Shown here: positions 1-13,215 of the stretch, piece after piece
Position numbering within the stretch: position 1 is the stretch's first letter
Layout of the letters: every line of letters starts with the position of its first letter
Assembly: GCA_964036665.1 (NCBI GenBank)
Contig: OZ038528.1
Location: forward strand, 23,547,245-23,611,244
Length of the DNA stretch: 64,000 bases
From: Gordius sp. MW1
Taxonomy: Eukaryota; Nematomorpha; Gordioida; Gordea; Gordiidae
Direction of reading: 5' to 3'
Program-made: the position numbers and the translations under genes
The notes under the pieces: generated by a model
Seen by the model: only the letters and a program-made list of their open reading frames with translations
Databases searched by the model: none
Told to the model about the DNA's origin: nothing

Positions 1-2156
1 AATATGCCACGGCACGATAAAGCTGTTAAACTAGCTCCATCCCCTGTCATAAAAGTATATATTTAATTAATCAAAGCCAATGCATGTATCTCAAAGGAGC
101 CTAGGAAAGTCAAAGAATTTAGAGCTAAATGTATACAATTATGTTAAATTAGAATATGTTTAATTAATCAATTGAATGCTCAATAAAATACGAAGTGTTT
201 TCATATTATTTGAAATGCGCAAATAAAAAATCACAAATTTAGAATAGGTTTATTATCAAGTAAATACTAAATGTTTTACCTTTTTTTAAATAACGCAACC
301 TTAAAGGTCTATCTAGAAATCTCGATACAAATGTCCTTAATACATTAGGCAAAACTTAATTATTAAAATATTATGTCACGGACGGTCATTAAATTTATAA
401 ATAACTGACGAGTGACAGATTACTTTAAAATTTAATTAGAAATGTTTTATACTTTGGTCACAAAGATCACTCAATTAAAATATATGATGAATATGAATAT
501 TTTAATAATGTAATAATGATATACGAATTTAATACAATTCTGGTGACTGAAATAATTGTGAGTGTTATAAATATTTGGAAAACGTTTAAATTGAAAACTA
601 CATATGTTTACACTAACTTTATTTCAAAATAAATCCTAAGAGATAAGCCAAATTTGGGCTGTTGCCAGCTGAGTACATCTTACTCCTTAAAGGTGCGTAT
701 AAGGCCACTGATACTTAATCCGTTTATTTTGTTTAAAAACCTTAAGACTTCTCGAGCATTAATATAAAAAGCAATTTTTGAAGTTTAATTATAATATAGA
801 TGAGAATACTGTAAAATATTTTGCTTGCGTGTTAAAATTTATTTCAAATGTATAAGTGTAAAAAGCGGGTCATATAGTATTATTCATCAAAAAATTACGA
901 ACACCTCATAGACAATCCTGCCTACGACACTGCCATGAGTATATATGTATATATTTAGATATTTGTCTGTGCCATATAAAGTTTAAAAATTTAGCTTTCC
1001 CATCTCAGCTGCCTGGCTCTACATCATGTACACCAATTAAGCGACTAAATAAAAGGCACAATTTATCATAGCAAATGTTGAGAGGTCATACCTCATTAGT
1101 AGTCTTATTATGTTTACATCAACAACTTATACTACAACATAATTATATAACATCAACTATGGGGACACCACGGGGTGTAATTAATTTAATCGCTATCTAC
1201 CCTCTCTCTGCATCAAAATATGATGATTATGATAATATTAACGTCCACGCCATTGTAATTACTAGCAATCATTATGACCCTGTTTTTGGTCATCGTGAAT
1301 CAATTGTCAAAGTATAGGGCTTTGGATAACCGTCTTTTTTGCACCAAATCGAGTCGTTAACTGCGAGAAAACTAAGGCGTCCACCTTATCTATGCCCAAT
1401 CTTAGGAGCATAATTTACCGGTTTTATAACGTCAATCATATTGCTTATTGCCACTTCCATCTTGAAATTGGTTAAGTTAGCTTTTGCCACTTGTGCGGCC
1501 CACCAGAGATGAGGCTCTGGACTTCCCTGGGGAATTTGTGGCAGGCGCCATGCTTAAATTGTGTAACGAGTACTCCATTTAATACTAATGCGTTTTATGC
1601 ATGATCGGTTAAGAGCGATGTGACAAAGTTGTAAATAAATTATTATCTTCCCCTTTTTGGCCGCGCTGTCGCCATGAATATATCAGCTATTGAGATAAGA
1701 AAAAAATATTTTTATGGGGGAAAGAGGGTAAGAAATGGCAATGCTAGCCAATGAACCATAGGCAAGGGAACAGCATGATATGGCTTTCATTCGATTGAGC
1801 TCCTATGCAACAGAGTTTAAAAACATCTATATATCTAATATAAACCGGAATTTATTTCTATCGACATCACGCTAAAAAACTTGATAAATTTATAAGCCAT
1901 AGTAACGCGAACAAATATATTATAGTGGACATAAGATAGAAAGGTTTGTTAATTTTAAGATACTTTAAATATTCTCATAGATCACAAAAAGATTAAGTTT
2001 AATAGATGGCAGGGTTTCGGAAGGCCTTTTTGTTAACCTTACCCCGCCTAAAATTTTAAAATTGTTAACCCAAACCCAATTGGATTCTGTTTTAAGCAAC
2101 CCCTGAAGGACACTGACTGGGAAATTCAAAAGTTTATGAAATCCTATCAATATAGC
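1..2156. other. AT-rich intergenic DNA, no gene recognised
   Basis: I see only short chance reading frames without recognisable protein motifs, and no clear RNA gene. Base composition is the same as in the other non-coding parts of the window. Confidence 0.5.
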
Positions 2157-2281
2157 CATGGGCGTAGCCAGGTTTTGGATTAGGGGGGGGGGGGGGGGCA
2201 AAACGTTAATTTCAATTAGGGGGGGGGGGGCAAAACATATTTTTTTTAATTTTTAAGGCACCTCCCCTGGCTACGCCCATG
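2157..2281. mobile_element. Family A small DNA transposon (hAT-like MITE)
   Basis: The element starts CATGGGCGTAGCCAGG and ends with the exact inverse. Its interior holds two long G runs. It is flanked by AATATAGC on the left and AATATAAC on the right, an 8-base target duplication with one mismatch. It carries no coding capacity. The 8-base duplication points to mobilisation by a hAT-type transposase. Confidence 0.85.
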
Positions 2282-2289
2282 AATATAAC

Positions 2290-3039
2290 ATTCCATGTAA
2301 CATGTCAAAGATCATTGCCCTTATTTCCTATGATCTAAGCTCCTAATTAAAAAAAAATCGTCAGAATGCCAGATATGACACAATTAGATGGCTCGACGAT
2401 GACAATTTGTCACGGCAAAGTGATGACAAGCTTTGCGTGAAACAATTATAACGAGCAATTTTTGAGAGAATACTCCAGAAATCCGCTTACTTAACTTATA
2501 TCAAAATAATTAAATCTGGGAGCCAACTCCAAAAATTAATCGATTGAGTCAATTTTTTAAAATATGGGTTAAACTTGATTCCACAAACTTTAAATTTGGG
2601 ATTGAGGCAAATTACGTTTTGTAGACCATTTTTATTCCTATTTTACAAAATAAAATGTATGTTTAAAATAAATAATCATGCTCGATTGCTCATTGATTTA
2701 ATATCTTTTAGCATATAACATACATAATTATTTGGAAATAAACTTTTATCGGTTAAAAAAAAATTAAAAGATTTTTTGATGAGATGTGCTTTAAATAAAA
2801 CTTTCACGAAACAGGTTAAGCATTTCGTGCTCGTTATGGTCTTACTAAACTTGATTATTTTGGTCGAATATAACATACTTTTTCCCCATTTCTAACGCAA
2901 TCGCATCATCAGAGCGTTTTAATAATCAACGCTCTAGCTCAAATTAAGTTATAATTTTTTATGCAAAGTGGTCCTAAAATGTGCTTCTTAACATTTAACC
3001 CAGGAACAAAATTCAAAGACACCTACCATTTAATATTTG
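2290..3039. other. AT-rich intergenic DNA
   Basis: No gene or clear repeat seen. Confidence 0.4.
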
Positions 3040-3430
3040 ACAACCTTTTTTTCTGACCTTTATATATTTCGAACGCTGACCCATTAGCTCTACCGGAAGC
3101 ACGCAAAACTCATAAATTCCTTCTAAAATTTTTATCCCTATCGTGGCTTCCTGTTCCGCCACTTTTGGCAAACAGGCATTAGCCTTCTTCAAATTGATAG
3201 GAAAGAGATCTCCCAAAGGAAAATACTCAGCAAGTTTTCTTTTGCGCCCAAAAAATAGGAATTTTAATACCCAAATACAATTATAAGGCTTTTTCCGACA
3301 CCTGGCCTCTGGTGCTCGATAAAGATGAAGAGTAGTCACGCTTTTTATTTATTCGATAGTGTTTTATATTTTTCATATATATAGATTTTACCTAATAAAG
3401 GTTAATGCTGGATTTCTCGACAGAAAAAAA
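3040..3430 (+). pseudogene. 5'-truncated 3' end of the RLE-type non-LTR retrotransposon
   Basis: Read on the + strand, this encodes pieces that align with the last roughly 100 codons of the 958-codon ORF at 19865-22741. PIVASCSATFG corresponds to an out-of-frame stretch of that ORF near 22535, and KIGILIPKYNYKAFSDTWPL corresponds to KIGIFIAKYNFKSLADSWPL. The pieces lie in more than one frame, so the copy is broken at homopolymer runs. The stop after DKDEE at about 3345 is followed by an AT-rich tail and an A-rich stretch near 3424. Loss of the 5' part is typical of aborted target-primed reverse transcription. Confidence 0.75.
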
Positions 3431-4374
3431 AACAAAAATTATTAAGATCAAAACATTAAAATTCTCTATTTTATGGGAAAAAATATAAAATTTTTGACAA
3501 GGTAAAATATTGGTTGTCCGATGCTAGACTCGAGCACACAGACACATTTAATTAGATTATATTGTAAGTTGTGTGGGGATGGAATCTATAATTGGTCGTC
3601 CAATCAGTGTGTCGAATACATACATTACTCATTGATCGAAATCGATAAATAACCTATAAAACTAATCAATAATTTGTGAAATAATCTCTTTTGTGCTGTC
3701 ACAACGAATGCTGGGTGATGAGGGGGGACAGCTAGGGTAGCCTGCCTGCTGTGTAGAGTTACAAATGGCCCTTCATAAATACAGCTATTTAGGTCATCAT
3801 TATTAAGAAAAGCCAACACACACTCATAACGACCTCATTTTATCACACATTGCCCGACCTTATTGTAAGCTTATAGGTTTCACATAAAAAAAATTTAGAG
3901 TTTTCTTTTAAGAGCAGTTAATAATAGGGGTGTTTTGTTTAGTGAATTGTCGACAAAGCTGATGTACAAAGGCCCATTAAAGTTTTGTATGCAGATTGTG
4001 AATGTTATTTAAAATTAATAATGCATAATATTTCAAAAAATATTATTAAAATTTAAGCACTCTGCAAATCAACAAATTTGTTATAAAAACTTTTTTATTT
4101 TCAATCGACAAAAGATTACAAAGGGAATATTTTTTTAACACGATTTTCATACAATGATCAATATCCGTTTTTTATATTTTCTTAATTTTATTTGAATATA
4201 GATTTGTGACCCATCAAACACAATATGCGTGATCTTATAACAACCTTATTATTGTTTAGACTGACTTAATTAAATTTTGCTAAAAACAAAAATTTAAAAA
4301 GTATGTTTAAAAAAAACTTTTTATCTTTAAAATTTTCCATTTTCTAGGTGTAAGCGGCTATAAAGCAATGTAAT
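3430..4374. other. AT-rich intergenic DNA
   Basis: No gene seen. The reading frames are short and unremarkable. Confidence 0.4.
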
Positions 4375-4528
4375 CATGAGCGCAGCCAGGGGGTGGTAAG
4401 AAGGGGCGGCTGCCCCCCTCTAAGTCCAAAAATTTATTTAACTTTAATATAGTCATTTTATAAAATTATTAATTGCCTCTCCTTAAATCATTATTGCCCC
4501 CTCTAATTCCATCCTGGCTACGCCCATG
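4375..4528. mobile_element. Family A small DNA transposon
   Basis: The ends are CATGAGCGCAGCCAGG and CCTGGCTACGCCCATG. The interior has the family hallmarks GGGGCGGCTGCCCCC and TTGCCCCCTCTAATTCC. Flanks AATGTAAT and AATGTTAT form an 8-base duplication with one mismatch. It is non-coding. Confidence 0.85.
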
Positions 4529-4631
4529 AATGTTATAATTGTTAGCATACCTTCGCTTATCGCTTCCTCATATACTTTTTTACTCGATTAGATAGACCTG
4601 CTTAGCCAGCAGGTCATTTTTAAATTGTACC

Positions 4632-4783
4632 CATGGACGAAGCCAGGCAGGGGAAGGGAGGGGTGGCTGCCCCCTTTTAAATCCAAAAAATATTTAAAAT
4701 TTAAAATGATTATGGGTAAAATTTCAAAATAGTTATAATTATTCTCTTCCCTAAACCATTATTGCCCCCTTTTAACCTGACTA
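4632..4783. mobile_element. Family A copy, degraded right end
   Basis: The left end CATGGACGAAGCCAGG and the internal GGTGGCTGCCCCC and ATTGCCCCC blocks match the copy 100 bases upstream. The right terminus has decayed to CCTGACTA, and no target duplication can be recognised. Confidence 0.65.
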
Positions 4784-6352
4784 TCTACTTTTAATATATT
4801 ACTTTATGAGCAATTATAACAAAATGATAAAGAAAATTTAATTTACGTATATCAGTTAAAAGCAAAAAACAAATTAAATACTGGTTATATTAAATTATTA
4901 CTAGGCTTAAACTTGGTGTAAAAACGCAACAAAGAAAGATTATTGAATTTAAATCGTAATCTAGTATAAATTTTGTCAATAGGCTTTTATGATAAATATA
5001 ATTGGAACTTTAAATTAAGATACTTTTAAGTTTGATTATTTTTGCCAATAAATAATACAAAAAATTGTCTATACTTTTGTAAAAAAAATTTGGCCTAAAC
5101 CTAAAATTTTGGAGATATCAAATATTCTAAAGCGCATGCACGATTAACGTAATTATAACGATTAAATCATATTTTAAGAATTAGTAAATAAGTTATAATT
5201 GTAAGCCAAGTGGCAAATTTTTTAAAGATTAAATTCATATCAAAACATCAAGTCGTACCCAATAGGGATAGCACTAAAGATGAAAGAATATGTGAAGGGG
5301 TGTTTTAAAATATCGCCTTTATAAAAGGAAAAAGTGATGGTCGTTCATTAGATATGAGAGATTTTTATCCCATTAAATTTTTGGTAATATATCCAGCCTA
5401 AATAGCAAATCCTGTGGGTGAGGGGTTAAACCTGGCGTAGTTATAATTGAGTGTCAGAGGGGGGAGGAGGGGGGTCTTAGTTGAAACTAGGTTTGGTGAG
5501 ATTATGTACACATCATGATTACTGCAAAAAGGGGTAGTGGCTCTTGTGTGGCCCTTTCTAGATCATTTAATTCCGATATCACAACTTTGTATGGGGTTGT
5601 GGCCGTCCCTTAAAATTAATGTAACAATCGATAATAATCATATGGACTCGAAGTTGGGGCATTCATTCATGCCCATAAGATGATCTCGAGATCGGAATGG
5701 GTCATCGGGCTACGCGCTTTAAACCTTTTCATATTTCGGTGGATTATAGATCTAAGCACATTGTAGAGGGACAGTAGATTATTGATAAAATGGCGACGCA
5801 ATTAAATCGCGCGAAATTAATTGCCATAACTTGACGGGACAATATGGGCGGGGGGGGGAGGTGTATGAGCCCTTTAGTGGTTAAATTCTGTAGACTGGGG
5901 AAGAGCGGAGAGACTATTTAGAGAAGATGTTAGGGGTTTAGGGTTTAGGTCCGTAAAAAAAGTAATATCATATAATATGAGATGATGTAAAAATGAAATA
6001 TTTGAGGTATCCATAAATGGGGGTGGGTGGGTGTGGGTAATAATGGAAATATATAATATATATAATGAAAGGAACACTCTTTGGGAGAGGGCAGTGGGGA
6101 AGGAGACAAAGATATCGTGGATAAAAATCGATAAGTAAGTAAGTAGTAGTATATATATATATACAACCCACTGAAATTTAGTGTGGGACCGGGACAGTTT
6201 CGGCTTTTCTTTTTACTACCACTGACTGTTTCCTGATAGAGAAGTGATCAACATAGGTATGGACACTAAGTTATTGCGAAAATTTAGCAAGTTTTACCTG
6301 AGGAATAAGGGATTAAAACAAAATTTGGATCATAAATTTTGTGACACAAGTA
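4784..6352. other. Intergenic DNA with G-rich and simple repeats
   Basis: No gene is seen. It holds G-rich patches near 5455-5480 and 5830-5855, three TTTAGGG-like units at 5929-5949, and a TA dinucleotide tract around 6145-6162. The minus-strand open frames between 5874 and 6171 are reads through the low-complexity purine tract and look non-coding. Confidence 0.45.
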
Positions 6353-6548
6353 GTGTTGTAGAAACGGCTGGGTTTTGTTTAAAACGACCTTTTGTTTTTC
6401 TAAGACTAAGGGTCGCTTCTGGTCTATTCTTCAAATTTCAACTAAGCCTATAGGTTGAATTAGAAAAGCATACCAAAAAAAAGCATCGGTTTGTTTATGT
6501 TTAGTCGACTAAACCTAAAAATCGACCAAACAAAACCTAATGCAGCAC
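6353..6548. mobile_element. Family B small DNA transposon (TA target site)
   Basis: The left end GTGTTGTAGAAACGGCTGGG and an eroded right end finishing GCAGCAC are each bordered by TA. The interior has the family motifs TCGACTAAACC and ACTAAGCCTATAGG. Other copies start near 34077, 34791, 59226 and 60065. TA flanks fit a Tc1/mariner-type mobiliser. Confidence 0.7.
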
Positions 6549-8404
6549 TAATAAAAAGCCTTTTAAAATTGCAAAAGGTAAGAGACATTCTAAGGAAACG
6601 TGGACGTTAAAGGAGTTGTATTATAGCAAGTTTTTTTAAAAAACTATTATTAAACTAAATAATCTTGTTGTTAACTGAGCCAGTTTAGGGTAATTGGGTT
6701 GATTTTATTTAAAAAGGTAAAAACAAAAGATAAGTTTAATTCTAAAGTTTTACTAAATGTTGATTAAATTTGTCATTGTCCGCGATATGTGACGCAAATC
6801 ATTTGAGCAATACTTTCAAAAGGGAGGAGAAGGGATAGGGAAAATTTTCATTAATTGACAAATATAAAGTAAAATAATACAAGGCTAATTTGGCACATGT
6901 CTTTAACGTCCTCTAAACAATTCTGCATCACTTGTGTAGAAAATTGCACAAGCACTTAATTTTTAATGTCAGGTTTGGACATAAAATTAAAATTTTGGAG
7001 GAGCCAGCGGGTTGAAAATGATATTGAAAGAGATTCAAAATGCTTTAATGAATTTAATATGTTTTAAAATAAAAAATTATGTCATATAGGCCTTAACTAG
7101 TCTTTATTACAGAATATAACTATATTGATATAAATAGAGGACATAGTTATTATATTCATCCCAAATTGATTATACTTTAGAATCTGCGCGAATTTTTAAA
7201 AATAGAGTTTTTTTTTAAATTTAAAGGGAAAAATATATTTCTAATTATAAAACTAATATTTGTCAATAACATTTTGACCATTTGGTAAAGGAGTTTTACA
7301 TCACACCGTTTATTAATTATAATTTGTATGCTCTTCACAGTTTTCATATAAAAAGAAGAGGTATAAATATTAATTTGTACAGTAACCATATAGTGTATTA
7401 TGCAAATATGTTTGAACATGACAAAAATAAAGTTTATCCTCAAACTACAGTTTATATATTAAAGGATTTGTATATTATTACAACATAGTAATAGTGACTG
7501 ATATTTGTCTTTTTATTCAATAAATTACTAAATTAAAGATTTATAATTTATCCAGGATAGAGCCTCCATCCTCATATTACGTGATATAATTGCGAATGGA
7601 ATGGAATTGGACAAATTTTGTTAAGTGTTTTTATGTCGGCAACATAACGCCGACAGTAATATATTTTCCATTATATATTAAGCCTTTGGTTTTGCATGAT
7701 TTGGCCTTCAATAAATCCGTTCCATTACAATTCAATTTATTTTGAAGGCACATTTTGGATTTAGTGATATCGCTTTATTAATTATACCTTGAACAATATT
7801 TTATATATTTAACGTTATCTGAAAAAGGACAGAGTTAAATTGTCGATTTTGAATTTTAATTTGACTGTTAAAAATCAATCAACATTAAAAATTAACGGTT
7901 TTATTCAAAATGAGCTTGAAATCCGTTTTTCCCACATGTTAAGTCTCATAAATAGGTTCAAAATTGCATAAATAAGCGTTTGCCCTTTTTAAAAATGTAT
8001 AGGGCAATAACAAATATATCAAATACAAAAATAAAACATCCAGGTTGTAAAACCAACTTAGGTTTTACACTAAAAGAAATATTTTTCTATCCTGATTAGT
8101 TTTTGAATTATTTTAAATATTTACTATCGATATATTGCCAAATTGCACCGTCTTGAACTTCCCCTCTTAAATACTATATTGGTGTGTGTGTGTGCTGTTA
8201 TTGGAACTATTGCTATAAGCGTCACTCTCTGTCTCTGCTTTCTATCTTTTATGATATCACTCTCCTTCCCACCCTTCCCCCCTTTTCTCTCTCATTCCAT
8301 TTGCTTAAAATTATGTTTTACTGTCAAAGATTTTAACTATTAATGTAAACTTAAGCAGGAGGAAATATTTAATAACAGACTATTTACCTCTCCCCCCTCG
8401 CAAA
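6549..8404. other. Intergenic DNA, no gene recognised
   Basis: It is AT-rich with short chance frames. A short GT repeat occurs near 8182-8193, followed by a pyrimidine-rich tract at about 8220-8300. Confidence 0.45.
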
Positions 8405-11350
8405 TTTTATTCTTCTTTATCAGTCATTTGGTCCCACAGTCGTGGGGTTTGTTTTGACAAGTTTCTTCCACCTTGACCGGGTGAGTGCCATGTCTTGACT
8501 AGTCTCTTTAGTTTTCATAACTTTATCGACTTACCATACGTCATTCGTGTCCCTTCTTAGTAAATACCCATACCACCTTAGCCGATTTTCGTTAATCATG
8601 TCCGCCATAGGTTGAATACCTATTTTTGTTATGAGAAAGTCATTCGTCATATGCTCGAGCTTAGTATACCCCAAGCTCCACGTATTATTCTCATCTCTAT
8701 GGCTTGTAATAGCTTTCATTCCGTGGTGTTTTATGCCCTTAATCACTTCCATAGAGTAACACCGGTCTACGATGGATTTGTAAACTTTGCTCTTCAACCA
8801 TATTGGCATTTTCTTGTCTCACATTACACCGGATATATTTCGCCATTTAAGGCATTCTTTTTGGATCCGGGCATTGACTTCTGCTGCGCGACCTCCCTCT
8901 TGATGTACCATGGAGTCGAGGTATGTAAACCTGTCTAATTTTGGGTACTTTAGATGGTCATCCAACGATGGGCTGCCTGTAACGTTCATTTTCATGTATA
9001 CCGTTTTCGTTCGTTGACCTTTAAACCATAGCCAGCTAAGCGCTTTGACCACTTTTCGGCTTCTTCGAATACTTTCGCCTTTTTTTCCTCGCATAGTACT
9101 GTATCATCGGCATATTGCACACACCATGGCGATGGCTTTTGAATGTCTCTCGTTATCGAGTCTATAATATTAAACAAAAAGGAACTTAAAACAGACCCTT
9201 AATGTAATTAAATTTTGACCCGAAAAGATTTAGAGTCTCTAACTGTCGTCCTAACGCAAGAGTTTGATGCTTCATATGTATTTTTCATAAACGTATATAT
9301 GCGTCTGGGATATTTTGTTTTTTCAGGCACCACCATATTAAATCAGGGACCGTGTCATAAGCTTTATCCAAGTCGATAGAGACCATATGTACGTTTCTTC
9401 TCTTTTCACCATATTAATCCATCATTTGTTTTAGTGCGATGATTGGATCGATTTGGGATTTGCCGGCAACAAATCCGAATTGGTTAGCCGATATTTCCAC
9501 CTCGTTTTCAGCCTTGTCACTAAGATCGTTTCCATAAGCTTCAAAGAGTGGCAAGTTAGCTTAATACCTCTATAATTGCCACAGTCCTGAGGGTCTCCTT
9601 TGCCTTTAAATAAAGGTATAATGTGCTGCTCTCCATTAATTCGGAATTCGCTCTTCTCCAATATGTTGTTAAGGAGGTTTGTCATGGTCGTTACTCCTTC
9701 TTCACGACATCCAAGCAATGCTCCCAGAGGTTTCCATCTGGGCCATTAGCTTTTACTTTTTGCATCTTGTTCATTCGTATCCTAACTTCATCCTTCTAAA
9801 AGGGTTCAACTATACTTATTTTTTCTCAATATCGGGAAGGGAATCTTTGTCAAGTGCAATATTCAAGTTTCTTAAAATATCCTCTCCACCTTTTATTTAA
9901 TTCCTTTGGCTTGAATAAGGTTTGACCCTTCTCGTTTTTGACTATTTTAAAAACTCCGATATCGCGACTTTTTCTTCTCCCATATCTTGGCCAATTTTCA
10001 TATAAGCCTATCGCCCCTTTATGATCCAGTTTGTTTGCAATCTCGGTGTACGCTGAATTCTTCGCTAGTGCAAAGGCATTTTTCGCGGCTCTCTTTGCGT
10101 CCCTATACTCTTGGTAATCCTTCGACTTTTTTGATTTATGCCACAGTCAATATAAATTTTTCTTTCTTTCGATAACCGATTGATCCCACACCCTAGGTCC
10201 CTATTCATAACTTTGCCTCCTTTGTTGTGTCATAGAACACGAATCGTTATCCTTTATATACTTAGTTAGCGTCTCCCAATCGTTGTCTACGTCCCTTTGC
10301 AACTTCCTTGCACCCAAGAGTAAGGAGGCTTTTTGATGGTATTATTCGTTCGTCGATATATCCTTTAGCCTTTAGTATCAAAATCGAAGGTCATAAACCT
10401 TTTTTCTTACGGTAAATACTTTTTTGTCAAGATCCATAACAGTTGCCTGGCGATTTCTTCTCCCGGTATTGCTTGCAATCCTTGATACTCCATATGTCCT
10501 TTCGCCGTACGAGCAGATAGTCAATTTAACTAAAAGGCTTCCCCTTCTATTAGTAACAATATAATCTTCGCGTTTTTGAAAATAGGTGTTAACGATCGCC
10601 ATGTCGTATGCCTGGGATACTTGGAGAAGTTTTCCCCTTCTTTATTCTTCGGACCATGCCCATAGCCTCCATGATTGCGTTCATATCCAAGGCGATCTTT
10701 CCCTACGTGAGTGTTGAAATCTGCCCCAATAATTAGCCTTTCTTCCTGTCCTATTCCTTGTACTTTTTCCAATGAATCGAAGAATATGTCTTTTACTAAT
10801 TCCATACACCCAATTTGGGGGGGGGCGCACACGAAAAAACTGTTAAAAGGCCCCCTTGATCTGCAATCTTCACCCACATTAGCCTGTCTGAACAACGCTT
10901 GACTTCCACCACCTTGTCCTTCAACAATTCGCTTAGTACGATACCGACCCATTTCTAAGATTTGGTGACCCATTGTAGAATAATTTGTATCCTTCTCGTA
11001 ACTCCCGGGCTTTAGTTCCGTTCCACCTCGTCTCTTGTAGGCAGGCGATGTGTACTGCTCTTCCCCGTCCCACATTCCAGCACGTTATTAGCATTCTTTC
11101 CACAACTAATTTCCTTAACCGTCTTCGTTGTGAGTTGGGCAGTAACCCTAGTGTATTTTTCATATTGCACGGGCGGGGTATGTAGTGCGCGTCGTTTGTG
11201 GAGGACCTAGCTTTCTGTTGTAAAATTTTGTTTGAAACTATCATGATTTTGGAGTTGTTTTTATAGCCGATTTCCAATCTGACGCCAACCCTCCACTTTT
11301 TGCATACGGACTTGGGACCATCGTAAATAGTGTTCTCCCCCTCCCAATAA
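8405..11350 (-). pseudogene. RTE/BovB-type non-LTR retrotransposon, decayed copy
   Basis: Read on the minus strand this is an endonuclease plus reverse transcriptase polyprotein broken by stops and frameshifts. The 5' part (about 11100-10600) has apurinic-endonuclease-like motifs: TCWNVGRG, CLQETRWNG, and GADFNTHVGKDRLGYERN. The RT part has FKGKGDPQDCGNYRGIKL near 9600 and the catalytic box VQYADDTVLC near 9110. The 3' part has RLRWYGYLLRR near 8560. This motif set matches the RTE group often annotated as craniofacial development protein 2-like. The 3' end (TGATAAAGAAGAA inverted) is near 8405; the 5' boundary is approximate. A second copy at 17018 and a 3' fragment at 34995 align with it. 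Confidence 0.85.
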
Positions 11351-12310
11351 ATTTAACAGACATATCATTATTTATATGTATGTTCGCCGATTTGTTAAGG
11401 GAAAGAACTGAATGTCTAGCGCAATGCACTATTATAAATAAGGGCTAGGTTAAATCTCAATATAATTTTGAATCAATTAAAAATCTATTTTTTTTGACTT
11501 TTTAACTCCGAGTTTGTTGGTTTTTCGGCATAAATGGTTTATTTTTGGATTTTTGTCAATTTGTTGCTGCATTATACATCTGTAAATAGGGGCGAAAACG
11601 CTTTTCTCGCAACGCTTAACCCAACTATTTCAAATAATTGACAAATATCAAACAAATTAGTTTTTGCCACGAAAACACTATCAAAATCTGTAAACATATT
11701 CCCAGTTAATCTCACAAAACCATTATTTGTTGTCCAGTTTTAAAATTTAATCTTTAAGAATTAATGACCACACTAGTTTTTGAATCTAACAAAACCTGCT
11801 AGGCAGAGAACATCAATCTACCTACTTAATATTATATCGCTTTACATATTTTATATATTATAATTTTAATTTAACCCTCACTTTGTTATATTGGTAACAT
11901 TTAATAAAAAATTTATATTTAGCCATAACAAGAATGTTTCAGTGGTGTAGCTCGGGTCTTGGCCCCTTCAGCCCCCCCCCCTAAGTAAAAACCCGGCTAA
12001 CTTGCCCCCCCAAGCAATTTTCTAAGTTATCTAAACTCAATTAATAATAAGATAAATCTTTAATTGAGCTAAGCGACCTATTTTAACTTTTCGCTTTTTA
12101 TTATTAACACTCAATGAAAAGGCAAGCAATTAAAACTTAACATATTTTTAAAACCCTTAGCTCCAAACAACAGTTTAAGATTGGTGCATTACCATTGGTC
12201 ATTTTGCAAAAATTGAAATATTTCTTGTCAATATACCGTTCCCATTTTGAGTTTTAATTTATTTGTATAAACTCACTATACGCCATAAAATTTTATGTTG
12301 CCTTAAATAA
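11351..12310. other. Intergenic DNA with a CAGTGGTGTAGC-type element remnant
   Basis: No gene is seen. About 11941-12022 begins CAGTGGTGTAGC and has a C run followed by CCCGGCTAACTTGCCCCCC; it looks like a decayed copy of the family A variant that is intact at 63633. Confidence 0.4.
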
Positions 12311-13180
12311 CACAGCTGTACAAATATTGACTTTGTGATTGTATCCCGCAATCCGACCAATAATTCTGATAGAGAATTTTGCGCTGAAAAATAATATGTT
12401 TTTAGTTTTTTTCTACGATTACCAGTTTTTTAGATAAACGAGGTTGAAAGTGCCAAAAATGCCCTTTTAAGCTTTTTTGAGGCTATATTGCCACGGCATT
12501 TTTAATATTTAGGGAAAATAGTAATATATTCATGTATTTTAAAGTTTCATCTGTAGGTCCATTCTTATATTTTTTCATCCCTTATATTCAAATTTCGCGT
12601 TTGCGTAAACCTTCTCCTTATCAAAATTCGTCCCACTATGTCTGGAAAAAGGAGTTCATTAAAATTCATACTGCGTACGCGATGTTTACTAACACATATC
12701 TCTCTCCCTTCACCTAATCTCCTCTCTTTCTCCTCCACTCCCGCCCCCTTCATGTGTGCTTGGATAGATATGGGGGCGGGAGTGGAAGAGATGGAGAAAG
12801 GGAGAGAGAGATGTGTGAGTAAACAGCGCGTGTGTAGTATGAACTCTAATGTACTCCTTTTTCCATAGCGGGGCGAATTTTGATAAGGGGAAGGGGTTTA
12901 CGTAAACGCAATAAATATAAGGGTGATATAAAAAAAAGAATGGACCTATAGATGAAACTTTAATCTACATTAATATATTACTATTTTCCGCTAAATATTA
13001 AAAATGCCGTGGCAATATAGCCTCAAAAAGGCTTAAAAAGGGCATTTTTGGCACTTTTAACTTCGTATATCTAAAAAACTGGTAATCGTAGAAAAAAACT
13101 AAAAACATATTATTTTTCAGCTTAAAATTCACTATCAGAATCATTGGTCGGATTGCGAGATATTTTTTTGTAGACCTGTG
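12311..13180. mobile_element. 870-base foldback element (near-perfect palindrome)
   Basis: The left arm (12311 to about 12745) is repeated in inverse in the right arm (about 12768 to 13180), with a spacer of only about 25 bases. The outer ends are CACAGCTGTACAAA and TTTGTAGACCTGTG. Paired blocks include CCGCAATCCGACCAAT (12347) against ATTGGTCGGATTGCG (13143), and CCACTCCCGCCCCC against GGGGGCGGGAGTGG at the centre. Arms differ by scattered substitutions and small indels, so this is an old insertion rather than an assembly mirror. It has no believable ORF. No clean target duplication was found. Confidence 0.8.
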
Positions 13181-13186
13181 TAATCC

Positions 13187-13215
13187 TTCAATAACAAAGC
13201 TTCGTTGTTATTGAA
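13187..13215. other. Perfect 11-bp hairpin
   Basis: TTCAATAACAA, a 7-base loop, then the exact inverse TTGTTATTGAA. It lies 6 bases outside the right end of the 870-base palindrome. Function unknown. Confidence 0.6.

Noticed and set aside
3013-3339. Minus-strand 108-codon open frame
   Set aside because: The opposite strand encodes the truncated retrotransposon C-terminus, so this is an antisense shadow.
5929-5949. TTTAGGG-like units resembling a telomere repeat
   Set aside because: Only about three imperfect units in the middle of AT-rich DNA; too short for an interstitial telomere.
12565-12868. Overlapping open frames on both strands near the palindrome centre
   Set aside because: Mirror-image frames produced by the inverted repeat; no protein motif.
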